This document shows positions 37,118 through 45,662 of a stretch of DNA of 64,000 nt, piece after piece. Made by a program: the position numbers and the translations under genes. Numbering within the stretch: position 1 is the stretch's first letter; each line of letters opens with the position of its first letter. This stretch comes from an uncultured Opitutales bacterium. Lineage in GTDB: Bacteria; Verrucomicrobiota; Verrucomicrobiia; Opitutales; Intestinicryptomonadaceae. The stretch covers positions 34,422-98,421 of the forward strand of contig CALXQW010000037.1 of NCBI GenBank assembly GCA_944390805.1. The letters are read 5' to 3'. The notes below the pieces were generated by a model, which saw nothing but the letters and a program-made list of their open reading frames with translations, searched no databases and was not told where the DNA came from.

Positions 37118-37693
37118 ATGAAAATATATTTCACCGTGTTTGTATTGTTGTCGTTGGTATCGTTATCTTATGCCGAAGGACAAATAAAACTTAGTCCGCC
37201 AAATCTCACCCGTGGCGACTGTGTAATGCAGGCATTTGCTAAACGTTCTTCAACTAAGTCATTTTCACAAAGAGTTCCTTCCATGCAGGACTTATCAGAT
37301 TTGCTCTTTGCTGCAAACGGTATAAATCGTCCAGATTCTGGCAAGCGGACAGCTCCGTCGGCATTAAACCGCCAAGACATAAAAATATACGTATGCCTGG
37401 CAGATGGAGCATATATTTATAATCCAAAATCGCACACACTTGAACTTGTGTCTAAATCAGATTTAAGGCAGACAGAAGCACCGATATGCCTAATTCTTGT
37501 ATCTGATTATAACGACCGTTGGAGTGGACTTGACGCCGGAATAGTATCTCAAAACATATCCATATTCTGTGCTGGAGTAGGGCTTGGGACTTATCCGCAC
37601 ACAACAATGAACGTAGAGCAACTGAAGAGTGGATTATGTTTGAGAGACGGACAAACTCCCATGATTTGCAATTCTGTCGGATTTCCAAAATAA
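37118..37693 (+). CDS. Secreted SagB-type nitroreductase-like protein
   Basis: A 191-residue protein with a signal peptide (cleavage near SYAEG, residue 19). The mature part is the nitroreductase fold as in SagB-type oxidoreductases: FAKRSSTKSFSQRVPSMQDLSDLLFAANGINRP, then RTAPSALNRQDIKIYV, an FMN-contact-like segment, and GLDAGIVSQNISIFCAGVGLGT before the end VGFPK. Such enzymes are normally cytoplasmic FMN proteins, so an exported copy is uncommon outside Bacteroidota and relatives. The natural substrate is unknown. Confidence 0.85.
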   Translation: MKIYFTVFVLLSLVSLSYAEGQIKLSPPNLTRGDCVMQAFAKRSSTKSFSQRVPSMQDLSDLLFAANGINRPDSGKRTAPSALNRQDIKIYVCLADGAYIYNPKSHTLELVSKSDLRQTEAPICLILVSDYNDRWSGLDAGIVSQNISIFCAGVGLGTYPHTTMNVEQLKSGLCLRDGQTPMICNSVGFPK

Positions 37694-37801
37694 CACAAGC
37701 ACATTTAATTCAGAATTAGAACTCATAGATATACAGAAAAACATATAGCGATAGTAAGTATCACTATCAACTCGCAGCACATTGTCAAAAAATATATTAC
37801 T

Positions 37802-38098
37802 TTAGTCTTTGTATTGTAAGGCTTCTTTTACTTTTAAGATTCTTTGAATGTCTACATTGCTCAAGTATGAGAAATCATACCATTCATGTTTTCTAATCCC
37901 ATGTGTTACAGTAATAGGATTTAATAGTTTTATAATAGCGCTTAAAGTCCAACAAGTTCTATCTTCTGAGATACTGTCTACAATACCTATAAGTTCAAGT
38001 TTACATTCTCCTCCTTCACAATATAAGCCTATATAATCTGCGGTATTTATTGGAATTGATTGAGGTGTTCCACCGAAGTAAATAGTAAATTCACTCAT
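37802..38098 (-). CDS. Small protein of unknown function
   Basis: A 98-residue soluble, acidic protein with three cysteines (YCEGGECKLE and RTCWTL). No signal peptide and no family recognised. It lies 63 bases after the large exported protein at the end of the minus-strand envelope operon and may be its last gene or an independent one. Confidence 0.55.
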   Translation of the reverse strand: MSEFTIYFGGTPQSIPINTADYIGLYCEGGECKLELIGIVDSISEDRTCWTLSAIIKLLNPITVTHGIRKHEWYDFSYLSNVDIQRILKVKEALQYKD

Positions 38099-38161
38099 AT
38101 TTTCTTTAAAATGAATATCATTAATACCTCTTAACTATTTGATAATTTGCAGTCATTAATT

Positions 38162-40081
38162 TTATTCTCCAAGTAACTTTTTTGCAATAATTGTAATTTC
38201 ATCGTTCGCAATAGTGGAAAACGGATAGATTTCTTTTGCTTTTATATATAGTAGCAGTGCGGGCCATAATTTTCCGGATTGCGCAGCTCTTTCGGCGTTG
38301 GCTATGGCAGAGGCAAATTGCGAGGCATTCACAGTCAAATCTGAACGCATTTTATTAAGATTAGAATCTTCTGGGAATTGACGGTAAACTTTCTCTACAA
38401 TTTCCCATGCGGCAAAGTCGTTGCGCTGGCAGACAAGTTCTTTAGCTTGTGAGATAGCCGTTTCAATAATTTCCATTTGCTTCATTATCTCCAAAAACTT
38501 TCCGTTTCTGCTATCATCCGTGGCAAGAGCTGCCGCAAATCTAAAGCGGTCATTAAATATTCCCCTATAATCTTTTTGCCCTAAGAGACGATCAAAATCA
38601 CCAACTGCGACATCTCTTATATCGAGACGACTGACCATTGTTTTTAAGAATTTTTGGATTTCTGGATTTGTAGGCCAGAATTCCACGGCCTCTTTAAGTG
38701 CTGTTTCAACCCCTTGTTGATTTTTACTTTGCGCCGAAACAAGAGCACGCTGAAGAGCTAAATTACTAAGTTGCCTCGATGTTTCAATAAACGCCTCTAT
38801 TTGTCCTGTATCAAAATCTTTAACATATGTAAGGATTTCCTTCAAAATTTCTTCAGCACGCTCAACATGCTTTACTTTAACGGCATTTATAAGCTTATCG
38901 GTATCGCGCATATATCGCATTATTTCTCGTTTTGCATCCATCGGGAATGTCTTAATTGGAGCAAGATTCTCACCTATGAAAAATGCTTCCATTAGACGCT
39001 GGGTAGCAGAATGAAGTTCACCACGGCTTACCAAATACTTTACCGCTTCTACAGATCGTTCTGTATCATTTATAGCTTCTTTACATAAGGCATCAATACT
39101 TGCAGTTGTAAGCTTAATATCTATTCCCCCAAATACTTCTCCCTTTAATGCATCTACTCCTTCAATCTTTCCGTCTTCGGCAGCAAATAGATAACGATAG
39201 AAATCATTTGTTATCATGGCATGATAGTATCTACGCTGTATGAAGAATTGGACTATTAAGCTCTGAAAATCCAGTTTCTGGTTCACTCTGGATGTTGCCT
39301 CGTATGATTTGTTCTCTTGTATTTTTGCCTCGGTTTCGGCAATTCTCTTTTTTATAGGATCCATCTCATAATCACGTGAGGGCGGAGGTGTTGCATCTTT
39401 ACCTCTCATCATATCTATGAAATCTCTTCTATCCATATTGGATATTATCCTAATGCCAGCCTCTTTCTTTGTACGATCTTTTTCCAAGGCTTCATTTTGT
39501 AATAATAGCTTTTCGATCTTTCGAGTTGTTTGCCAGAAATTTACGACTTTATCAGCTATTGTTCTGCAGAGATTATCATCCATTGGATAATTTTCAGCAT
39601 CAAAAAGCATTCTCCATGCATCAATAGTTCGTTCATTGTCACTTCCCCCGCCTTTCCCGGCTAAACGTTGACTTATATCAATTAGCAACTGGTTGTAAGC
39701 AATATCTTCAGCTGAAGTTGCCGGTGGAGTATTTAGATATTTTTCAAAACGGGAACGTATAAGACGCTGTTGTGCCTCATCGACTTTTTTACCAGTTAAA
39801 TCCGTAAGGTTTGACTGTGAATTTAACATATTAAGAATAGCACTACTATCTGCAGAAGATATGCCACCTAATGGGAAAAGTGATTGCCCAGATTGCTGGG
39901 GTATGGCTGGTGGAATTTTTTTATCAGACGGTTGTTGTTCTGTTGTAGCGGGGTTTCCTGTTGGATTTGTATCATTAGTTTTAGTTGGCGTATGTGGCAC
40001 TTCAGATACTGAAGTTATAGGATCTTGGGCAAATATAACTCCGCCAATAAATGTAAGTAGTATAAAATATATTGATTTCAT
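38162..40081 (-). CDS. Large exported helical protein of unknown function
   Basis: A 639-residue protein with a signal peptide (MKSIYFILL ... IFAQDP, residue 19). A Pro/Thr/Gln-rich low-complexity segment spans about residues 25-65, then the rest is almost all alpha-helical with charged heptad-like stretches and TPR-like pairs in the last third (ALVSAQSKNQQGVETALKEAVEFWPTNPEIQ). No catalytic motif. It ends the tightly packed operon and starts five bases after the preceding gene. A periplasmic scaffold or wall-associated role is a guess. Confidence 0.65.
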   Translation of the reverse strand: MKSIYFILLTFIGGVIFAQDPITSVSEVPHTPTKTNDTNPTGNPATTEQQPSDKKIPPAIPQQSGQSLFPLGGISSADSSAILNMLNSQSNLTDLTGKKVDEAQQRLIRSRFEKYLNTPPATSAEDIAYNQLLIDISQRLAGKGGGSDNERTIDAWRMLFDAENYPMDDNLCRTIADKVVNFWQTTRKIEKLLLQNEALEKDRTKKEAGIRIISNMDRRDFIDMMRGKDATPPPSRDYEMDPIKKRIAETEAKIQENKSYEATSRVNQKLDFQSLIVQFFIQRRYYHAMITNDFYRYLFAAEDGKIEGVDALKGEVFGGIDIKLTTASIDALCKEAINDTERSVEAVKYLVSRGELHSATQRLMEAFFIGENLAPIKTFPMDAKREIMRYMRDTDKLINAVKVKHVERAEEILKEILTYVKDFDTGQIEAFIETSRQLSNLALQRALVSAQSKNQQGVETALKEAVEFWPTNPEIQKFLKTMVSRLDIRDVAVGDFDRLLGQKDYRGIFNDRFRFAAALATDDSRNGKFLEIMKQMEIIETAISQAKELVCQRNDFAAWEIVEKVYRQFPEDSNLNKMRSDLTVNASQFASAIANAERAAQSGKLWPALLLYIKAKEIYPFSTIANDEITIIAKKLLGE

Positions 40082-40086
40082 ATTTA

Positions 40087-40464
40087 TTATATTTTCTTAA
40101 AATCTGTTAATACTAGTTTACCTTCAGAATCAATGCTAATAGATAATATATATACCTGATTTACTTGCGGATTAAAATTCTTAATAGTCGGAGGAACATA
40201 TATGGGGAGTTGTATATTTGCAGTTTTGGGATTTACCAGAATAATGCGTCCGCGTGTATCTGAATATGCCAATTGAGATATTATACTTGCTGCAAATGAA
40301 TAACTATTACCCGCATAACTCAGAGGATAATCTATATAATTATCAAATGGTAAAGAAACCTCCATTGATGTAGAGTTATTCCTTATAAGGATAAAAGACA
40401 ACGCAAATAATATAGCAATTAGTGGTATTGCAATAAATATGATAATAACTTTCTTTTCTTTCAT
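40087..40464 (-). CDS. Membrane-anchored small protein
   Basis: A 125-residue protein with one N-terminal transmembrane helix (about residues 5-27) and an outer part of beta-strand type (VSLPFDNYIDYPLSY ... VYILSISIDSEGKLVLTDF). Start and stop are separated by one base from the MauE gene upstream and five bases from the next. No family is recognised. Part of the envelope operon. Confidence 0.6.
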   Translation of the reverse strand: MKEKKVIIIFIAIPLIAILFALSFILIRNNSTSMEVSLPFDNYIDYPLSYAGNSYSFAASIISQLAYSDTRGRIILVNPKTANIQLPIYVPPTIKNFNPQVNQVYILSISIDSEGKLVLTDFKKI

Positions 40465-40465
40465 A

Positions 40466-40906
40466 CTAAGTGTATTTTGACAGTTTTTTTTTATTTATCA
40501 AAATTAAAATAACACAAAAAACTATGAGTATCAAATCGCGAAGAATTACCATCTCATAGCCTTCAGATGAACCAGAACCAAAACACCCGCAATTTATATC
40601 TAATCCCCTAGTCCATGCAGAAAGAATAGCAATAATAAAGATAATTAACATAGATGTAATACAAAAGATAGACACCTTAAAAAATTTATTCATGAGTATT
40701 AGACATGCAGAACTAATTTCAAGAGCCGGTAGAAAATAGGCTATTATATAAGATAGTATATCTGGAGTAATCTGGTAGTTACGGATACTGTAGAAGAACT
40801 CATCTGGAAATATTATTTTTGAGATTGCCGCATATGCAAAAGTGCACGCCAATATCAAACGTAATATTAGATTTGAATAAGATATTAATTTTTCCATTTT
40901 TTCCAA
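40466..40906 (-). CDS. MauE/DoxX-type redox membrane protein
   Basis: A 146-residue inner-membrane protein with four helices. RLILACTFAYAAISKIIFPDEF at the start and the signature RGLDINCGCFGSG between helices 3 and 4 match the MauE branch of the DoxX-like family. MauE proteins are thought to serve disulphide or thiol redox at the membrane, in the original case for methylamine dehydrogenase maturation. The Cys-Gly-Cys pair is the likely redox centre. It overlaps the rhodanese gene upstream by 22 bases. In this operon it would supply thiol redox for Cys-rich exported proteins. Confidence 0.85.
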   Translation of the reverse strand: MEKMEKLISYSNLILRLILACTFAYAAISKIIFPDEFFYSIRNYQITPDILSYIIAYFLPALEISSACLILMNKFFKVSIFCITSMLIIFIIAILSAWTRGLDINCGCFGSGSSEGYEMVILRDLILIVFCVILILINKKKLSKYT

Positions 40907-41289
40907 TCATCCTTTAAGACATAAACGTTTCTAATTCCACATTCATTCTGTAACCTATTGGCGATATTCCTGCTGGAATTGCAACTACCTGGATTACAAT
41001 AAACGACTATAATTGAGTCCGGAATCCAAACATCTAAAAATTCCGAAAGTTGCGTCTCAAATCTGCTTTCTGATATATTGTATGCATTTTTTATGTGTCC
41101 AGATTCAAACTCCTCAGAAGATCTGGCATCGACTACCATAACTGGTTTAGGAAGTTTAGGTAACATTTCTATAGTAATCTCATCATGGGCCAACCCCATA
41201 TTAGGGCGATTTGGATTAATGATATAATTAGACATACCTATTATTCCAGTTAAGAACGTTAAAAATAATAAATCTTTAATGAATTTCAT
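40885..41289 (-). CDS. Membrane-anchored rhodanese-like protein
   Basis: The start at 41289 gives 134 residues with an N-terminal anchor or signal (MKFIKDLLFLTFLTGIIG). The domain shows VMVVDARSSEEFESGHIKNAYNI and an active-site loop YCNPGSCNSSRNIANRL with two cysteines, then NVYVLKDDWKKW. The two-Cys loop is unlike the single-Cys loop of thiosulfate sulfurtransferases and suggests thiol-disulphide chemistry. It overlaps the O-antigen-ligase-like gene by 14 bases and the MauE gene by 22. Rhodanese with MauE/DoxX proteins is a recurrent pair in planctomycetes and verrucomicrobia as I recall; not checked here. Confidence 0.8.
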   Translation of the reverse strand: MKFIKDLLFLTFLTGIIGMSNYIINPNRPNMGLAHDEITIEMLPKLPKPVMVVDARSSEEFESGHIKNAYNISESRFETQLSEFLDVWIPDSIIVVYCNPGSCNSSRNIANRLQNECGIRNVYVLKDDWKKWKN

Positions 41290-42589
41290 GAGAGATAAAT
41301 CTTGTCCAATTCGGAATATAGTCAGCAACACCGCTTAGTATATAAAGGTTTATTTTACATTTACTACTTTTACTTGTAATTTCCCATGCACGTTGAATGT
41401 GCCAATCCGAAAATCTTCCTATGACAGCTGTTATATTTATGTCATTATATTTACATATATTGTCAGGGGGATAAGCATTTAAAAATATCATTTCTTTAAC
41501 ATAGAGTCCATCTATTTCTTCGGGAAGATCGGAAGAAAGTAATAATCTATTAAAGTTGCCTCTAATAGCATTGCTTGATACAAGAATTGCTGAGCCTTTA
41601 TAATTTTTACTTAGAGCAATTTCACTACCATAATGAGTACCTAGTATCCTTTCGGAAGGTTTAAATATCACAACATTAGTGATTCCTGTTCCGACTAAAA
41701 CATCACCATTTTTTAGAAAGGATAGCGGGGAATTCCGTGGAAGAAAATTTGATATTAAATGCAATGTAATGAATACAGCAATCGATAAAAAAATAACCAG
41801 AAAGTAAAAGTCAAATTTTCCCAGACGATTTCTATTATAGTAAGCCCCAAATATAAATAAAATTACAGGTATAATCCAAACAACCCAATAATTCGCTATA
41901 TTACTAAAAGTAGCACATAATGCGAAACAAACCCAGACAGAAAAACACGCCGCTGGTAATATTGCATGAGATATTGGGAATAATAAGGAAAATATAAATA
42001 TCCAAAATACAATATATCCTAAACGTAATAGAAATCCGTGTGCACATAAAAATTCCAAATGAGAATTAATCATGGACAGGTATCTTGCGGAATCATCAGG
42101 ATCTTGATACCATTGCATGTATGTCTCTATTGGAGATTCCAAGCCATACGGAGCATCTGTTAGCATTTTTATTCCGGACAAATATATATCTAACCTACAA
42201 TTAGCAGAAGAACTCCGAAAGAAAAACATCTCTTCAATGCGCTCAAATAGAGTGCTCTGTATAAGTATTATAAATGCACAACCACCCCAGAATAGTACGT
42301 TAAATATCGTCTTTCGCGATATTCGTATTCTGGAATAGAATAAAAAAAGAATTCCAGAAATAACAAAAGCTACAAACGCACCGCGGGAAGCCGTTTGCAC
42401 CAGAAAATAAAATAGTAGAATAGTAAAGCCCCATGTTAGAAGAGAAATCCATCTTATTCTGAATGCAAATAGAATCCAGGTTGCAATTATTAAACAGGCA
42501 ATAAACGCTCCAGTACGATTTGCGCTAGATATTCCATACCCAAACCAATCAAGACGTTCTTGTCTAATAAAAGCATCTAATATAATCAT
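41276..42589 (-). CDS. O-antigen ligase-like polytopic membrane protein with soluble C-terminal part
   Basis: A 437-residue protein. The first 270 residues hold about eight transmembrane helices. SRGAFVAFV and the loop RLDIYLSGIKMLTDAPYG are typical of the O-antigen ligase / Wzy-type family. From about residue 285 the protein is soluble (VVIFKPSERILGTHYGSE, ILVSSNAIRGNFNRLLLSSDLPEEI, ILSGVADYIPNW); I cannot name this part, though its order resembles a small hydrolase-like fold. The N-terminus is shorter than in usual ligases. It begins immediately after the stop of the preceding hydrolase gene. Its substrate, a glycan or another polymer, is unknown. Confidence 0.7.
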   Translation of the reverse strand: MIILDAFIRQERLDWFGYGISSANRTGAFIACLIIATWILFAFRIRWISLLTWGFTILLFYFLVQTASRGAFVAFVISGILFLFYSRIRISRKTIFNVLFWGGCAFIILIQSTLFERIEEMFFFRSSSANCRLDIYLSGIKMLTDAPYGLESPIETYMQWYQDPDDSARYLSMINSHLEFLCAHGFLLRLGYIVFWIFIFSLLFPISHAILPAACFSVWVCFALCATFSNIANYWVVWIIPVILFIFGAYYNRNRLGKFDFYFLVIFLSIAVFITLHLISNFLPRNSPLSFLKNGDVLVGTGITNVVIFKPSERILGTHYGSEIALSKNYKGSAILVSSNAIRGNFNRLLLSSDLPEEIDGLYVKEMIFLNAYPPDNICKYNDINITAVIGRFSDWHIQRAWEITSKSSKCKINLYILSGVADYIPNWTRFISHEIH

Positions 42590-43663
42590 TTATTTTTCTA
42601 TTATTGTTCCCCATGCGGTCGCTATAGGTTTTGTCGGTAAGGCTACCATATATTTTTTGCTGGCAACATATTTTGCGGCCTTATCAGTAGGGTAGGCCAC
42701 TTGATTTAAATAATCTCCAACATATATAGGATGGCTCATGAGATAAAATTTATCTACTGGGGGAGCTTTCCAATTAGGATCAGATGGATCTGGTACAAAG
42801 GTAATAAGATACTTAAAAAACTCCATAGATAAATCTTTTATTGGCTGATTCATAGCATGTCCGAGATTTTCACCCGCTTTGAAAATGACTCTATATCCCA
42901 AATCTATCATTTTCTGATAGAACCTTGTTGCAGCCTGGTAACCATATTCAAGTTCACCGGTTGTAACAAGCCACAAAACATCTTTCCCTTTTGGGGTGGG
43001 AATATCATAACTTGAATTAATATGAATATGTATGCCTGAAAAGTATTGAGGTCTTCTAAGAGCAATTCTATGAGCGATCTGGGCTCCTCCACTGAAGCCG
43101 TACATCATAATTGCATTTTTAGGCAGGAGATATTTATTAAGAAGCCTTTTAAATCCTTTCTCCCAATCGGCTAATCTATCATTAAACATGATATCATAAT
43201 TCCTCATTCTAACTTCCGGCAATTCATCTGCACTTGTTGAGACCAGATAACCGCCGAAATTGGCCCATGTTATGACAGCCAAATTATTTTCGTCTGCAAA
43301 TCTTATAAGATGTTTATAATGGCTCTCTTGAATAGATAAATTTTTCTTTAGATTTGGTAATTCTTTTTCCCATGTGCAAATGGCCAAAACTCCCCTAACG
43401 CACGGTTTCCTTGAATCGGCAGCTTGTTCATTTTTTGCGATAGTCCAAGCTGATGGCATTCGTACAACAAAAGGTATTTCTTCTAACTTTGTGTGTTTCT
43501 TCCAGTCTGCCTTAGCTGCCTGAGTCTTAGCATCCGTACTTTGTGTCATTATAAACATACGTTCATTTTCAGGAATGTATGAATCTTTTGTAGCTGCCTT
43601 AGAGATACTTACAAAATAAGTAAAAAGGCTGAAGGTAAGAATTATTTTAAAGATAATTTTCAT
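42590..43663 (-). CDS. Exported alpha/beta hydrolase (first-in-pair paralogue B)
   Basis: The start at 43663 gives 357 residues with a signal peptide (cleavage near SKAATK). The nucleophile elbow is GFSGGAQ, with WLVTTGELEYG and ENLGHAMNQ supplying likely acid and His positions, the usual triad order. It overlaps the neighbouring hydrolase by ATGA. The related GFSGGAQ elbow in both suggests ancient duplication. Related exported hydrolases act as esterases or peptidases; the substrate here is unknown. Part of the envelope operon. Confidence 0.78.
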   Translation of the reverse strand: MKIIFKIILTFSLFTYFVSISKAATKDSYIPENERMFIMTQSTDAKTQAAKADWKKHTKLEEIPFVVRMPSAWTIAKNEQAADSRKPCVRGVLAICTWEKELPNLKKNLSIQESHYKHLIRFADENNLAVITWANFGGYLVSTSADELPEVRMRNYDIMFNDRLADWEKGFKRLLNKYLLPKNAIMMYGFSGGAQIAHRIALRRPQYFSGIHIHINSSYDIPTPKGKDVLWLVTTGELEYGYQAATRFYQKMIDLGYRVIFKAGENLGHAMNQPIKDLSMEFFKYLITFVPDPSDPNWKAPPVDKFYLMSHPIYVGDYLNQVAYPTDKAAKYVASKKYMVALPTKPIATAWGTIIEK

Positions 43664-44472
43664 GGCGCTTGTATCTTTTTCCAAGAATCTAAAATTTCCT
43701 TACTTCTGAATGGACATTCCAACTCAGGCTGTTCGGATAACAATAATAATTCATTATCTGAATTTGAAATATCTGAATAAATATCATCCGCAGGTTTTTT
43801 ATCTCCGCGCCAAATTGCAAGTTCTTCATCAAAAAATTGCCTTACAAATCTTTCAAATTTTGCGCTACGGTTATGTCCCGTATTTGAAATACTAACCCAT
43901 ATCCATGGACGTTTATCTTTTCTGCCCTGGTAGTAAAAAGCAAATGATGGTTGCCAGCGCAGGCCGTCCTGGTCTCCGCAAGCTACTATTCCGCGAGCCT
44001 TCGTTAACTTTGTTCCTTCTTTAGGATAATCCCAAAACTGAGCCGAATACGCGCACCATGCAATTATTCTATCGGGGCACCAATCAACAAATCTGCTTAC
44101 AAATTGCGCTCCACCAGAAAAACCATAGAGAATAATTGGGAGATCTTTCCCATAAACACGTTTTATCTCATCAAGCAGGGCTTGTCCCGAACCTTGTTCA
44201 GGCCAATAATACCCTTTGCCTCTTTGATATAAATCTTCCTCTGATGATGAGTAATTGAGTGCTATTACCCCAAGGTTATTACGTTTTGCAAATTCCATCC
44301 ATGGGGCCTCTTTCAAAAAAAACGCGCCATCCGTATTCATTCCCGGAGCAAGAATAAGAATGGCCTTATTTATATTATCAAAACTTAGATGAGAAAAAAA
44401 GAAGACATCTTCTGCATAAGTGATCAAAGATATTATTAGAGTAAAAAACAATAACAGAATCTTTATTTTCAT
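43660..44472 (-). CDS. Exported alpha/beta hydrolase (paralogue A)
   Basis: A 270-residue protein with a signal peptide (ending near TYAEDV). The strand order AILILAPGMNTDGAFF, then GVIALNYSS, then the nucleophile elbow YGFSGGAQF, then GIVACGDQDGLRW and NTGHNRSA gives Ser, Asp and His of a triad. Related to the neighbouring gene by the same GFSGGAQ elbow. It overlaps the DUF1573 gene upstream by four bases. Confidence 0.78.
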   Translation of the reverse strand: MKIKILLLFFTLIISLITYAEDVFFFSHLSFDNINKAILILAPGMNTDGAFFLKEAPWMEFAKRNNLGVIALNYSSSEEDLYQRGKGYYWPEQGSGQALLDEIKRVYGKDLPIILYGFSGGAQFVSRFVDWCPDRIIAWCAYSAQFWDYPKEGTKLTKARGIVACGDQDGLRWQPSFAFYYQGRKDKRPWIWVSISNTGHNRSAKFERFVRQFFDEELAIWRGDKKPADDIYSDISNSDNELLLLSEQPELECPFRSKEILDSWKKIQAP

Positions 44473-45119
44473 TTGACTAAAACATGAATAGCTAATAATC
44501 GTTTTTCTTTTCGTTTATTTATTAACTTAACCTTTATTGTATCTCTTATGATAGAACTAGTTGAAGTTGGTGTGACTTCAATTATATAATTGTCAGGATA
44601 TTTTGTATTTTTTAATTTAAACTTTGATCTATCAAACTCTATAGATGTCACTTCCCAAAGTTTATTGTATATTGTTAAAACAACATTCTTAGTTTCTATA
44701 TCACTATCCTTTACCCAGTGTAATAAACGAGGTTTTGCTTCTATCTCATTCAATATGTCTATTTTTAGAGTTAATCGTATGGATGAATTATTTAAATCAT
44801 CTGTATGTAGAATTATTGACTTTTCTTGTAATCCTAAACGATTCTCTACTTTAAAAATACCTTTAATTATTCCGTCATCTCCAGGTTCATATATAAATTT
44901 TTTTACATCCACAACTGTACAACCACAGGGAGTTTCTATATCGAGTATCTCTATGCGATATTTCTTTTCATTTTTAAAACGAAAAGAAAACTTATATAAC
45001 TTATTATCTGAAGTTATCTTATCAATTATTGTTGTCTTTTCAAATTTTAATCCTGTTTCTGCGAAACAAAAACTTAAGCTAAAAATTAGTATTACAAAAA
45101 GACTCGTCAGTAATTTCAT
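44469..45119 (-). CDS. Exported DUF1573 domain protein
   Basis: A 216-residue protein with a signal peptide (cleavage near CFAETG, residue 20). The DUF1573 pattern is present in order: YKFSFRFKNEKKYRIEILDIETPCGCTVVDVKKFIYEPGDDGIIKGIF, whose CGC pair in ETPCGCT is the family hallmark. These immunoglobulin-like domains occur in exported proteins of Bacteroidota, Planctomycetota and Verrucomicrobiota and the paired cysteines may bind metal or take part in redox. It lies between the C39-like peptidase (six bases) and a hydrolase (four-base overlap). Confidence 0.82.
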   Translation of the reverse strand: MKLLTSLFVILIFSLSFCFAETGLKFEKTTIIDKITSDNKLYKFSFRFKNEKKYRIEILDIETPCGCTVVDVKKFIYEPGDDGIIKGIFKVENRLGLQEKSIILHTDDLNNSSIRLTLKIDILNEIEAKPRLLHWVKDSDIETKNVVLTIYNKLWEVTSIEFDRSKFKLKNTKYPDNYIIEVTPTSTSSIIRDTIKVKLINKRKEKRLLAIHVLVK

Positions 45120-45125
45120 TATATT

Positions 45126-45662
45126 TTAATCTATTAATATTAGTATTCCTTGCCAATTTATAAACTGTCTAATTATTCTCTCTAAATCAGATGAATTTAC
45201 CGTATCTTCAATAAATGGATCATATATTTTATAGTTATTGTCATCAGTTTTTCTACAGTAAGAAAAATGCCCTAATTTATAGTTATTCTGCTGGAAATAA
45301 ATTATAAATGAATTAAATGTCTTATATTTAAATAGATCATTTATATTTTTTATTCTTATTATATTGGAATTTATTCCATTATCTTCTAAGAAGCACTTTA
45401 TAGTATAAGCAGAGTATAATGGTTCCCCATATTTATCACGGATTTCACTGATGATATTATTGAAAGAAAGTTTCTTGTTTGAGAAATGTAATGCATAGAA
45501 TATTGCAATTTCCGCACACATACCGTCTTGGTATATAAATGTAACAGATGATATGCTTGGGAATAATTCAGATATTTCATTCCCCATGACATCTTTCAGA
45601 TTTTTTGCATATATTCCAACTGATATATATAATATTATTAATACAGATACTATTTTTTTCAT
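45126..45662 (-). CDS. Exported C39-like cysteine peptidase
   Basis: A 178-residue protein with a signal peptide (MKKIVSVLIILYISVGIYA). The mature domain has the papain-like C39 layout: YQDGMCAEIAIFYAL with Gln45 and Cys49, GHFSYCRK with His132 and YKIYDPF with Asp148, the expected oxyanion Gln and Cys-His-Asp triad. Gln stands four residues before Cys instead of six, a deviation. C39 domains normally sit in ABC transporters and cut double-glycine leaders inside the cell; here the enzyme is stand-alone and exported. A protein with LLGG is encoded two genes upstream. The stop overlaps the preceding gene by four bases. Confidence 0.7.
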   Translation of the reverse strand: MKKIVSVLIILYISVGIYAKNLKDVMGNEISELFPSISSVTFIYQDGMCAEIAIFYALHFSNKKLSFNNIISEIRDKYGEPLYSAYTIKCFLEDNGINSNIIRIKNINDLFKYKTFNSFIIYFQQNNYKLGHFSYCRKTDDNNYKIYDPFIEDTVNSSDLERIIRQFINWQGILILID

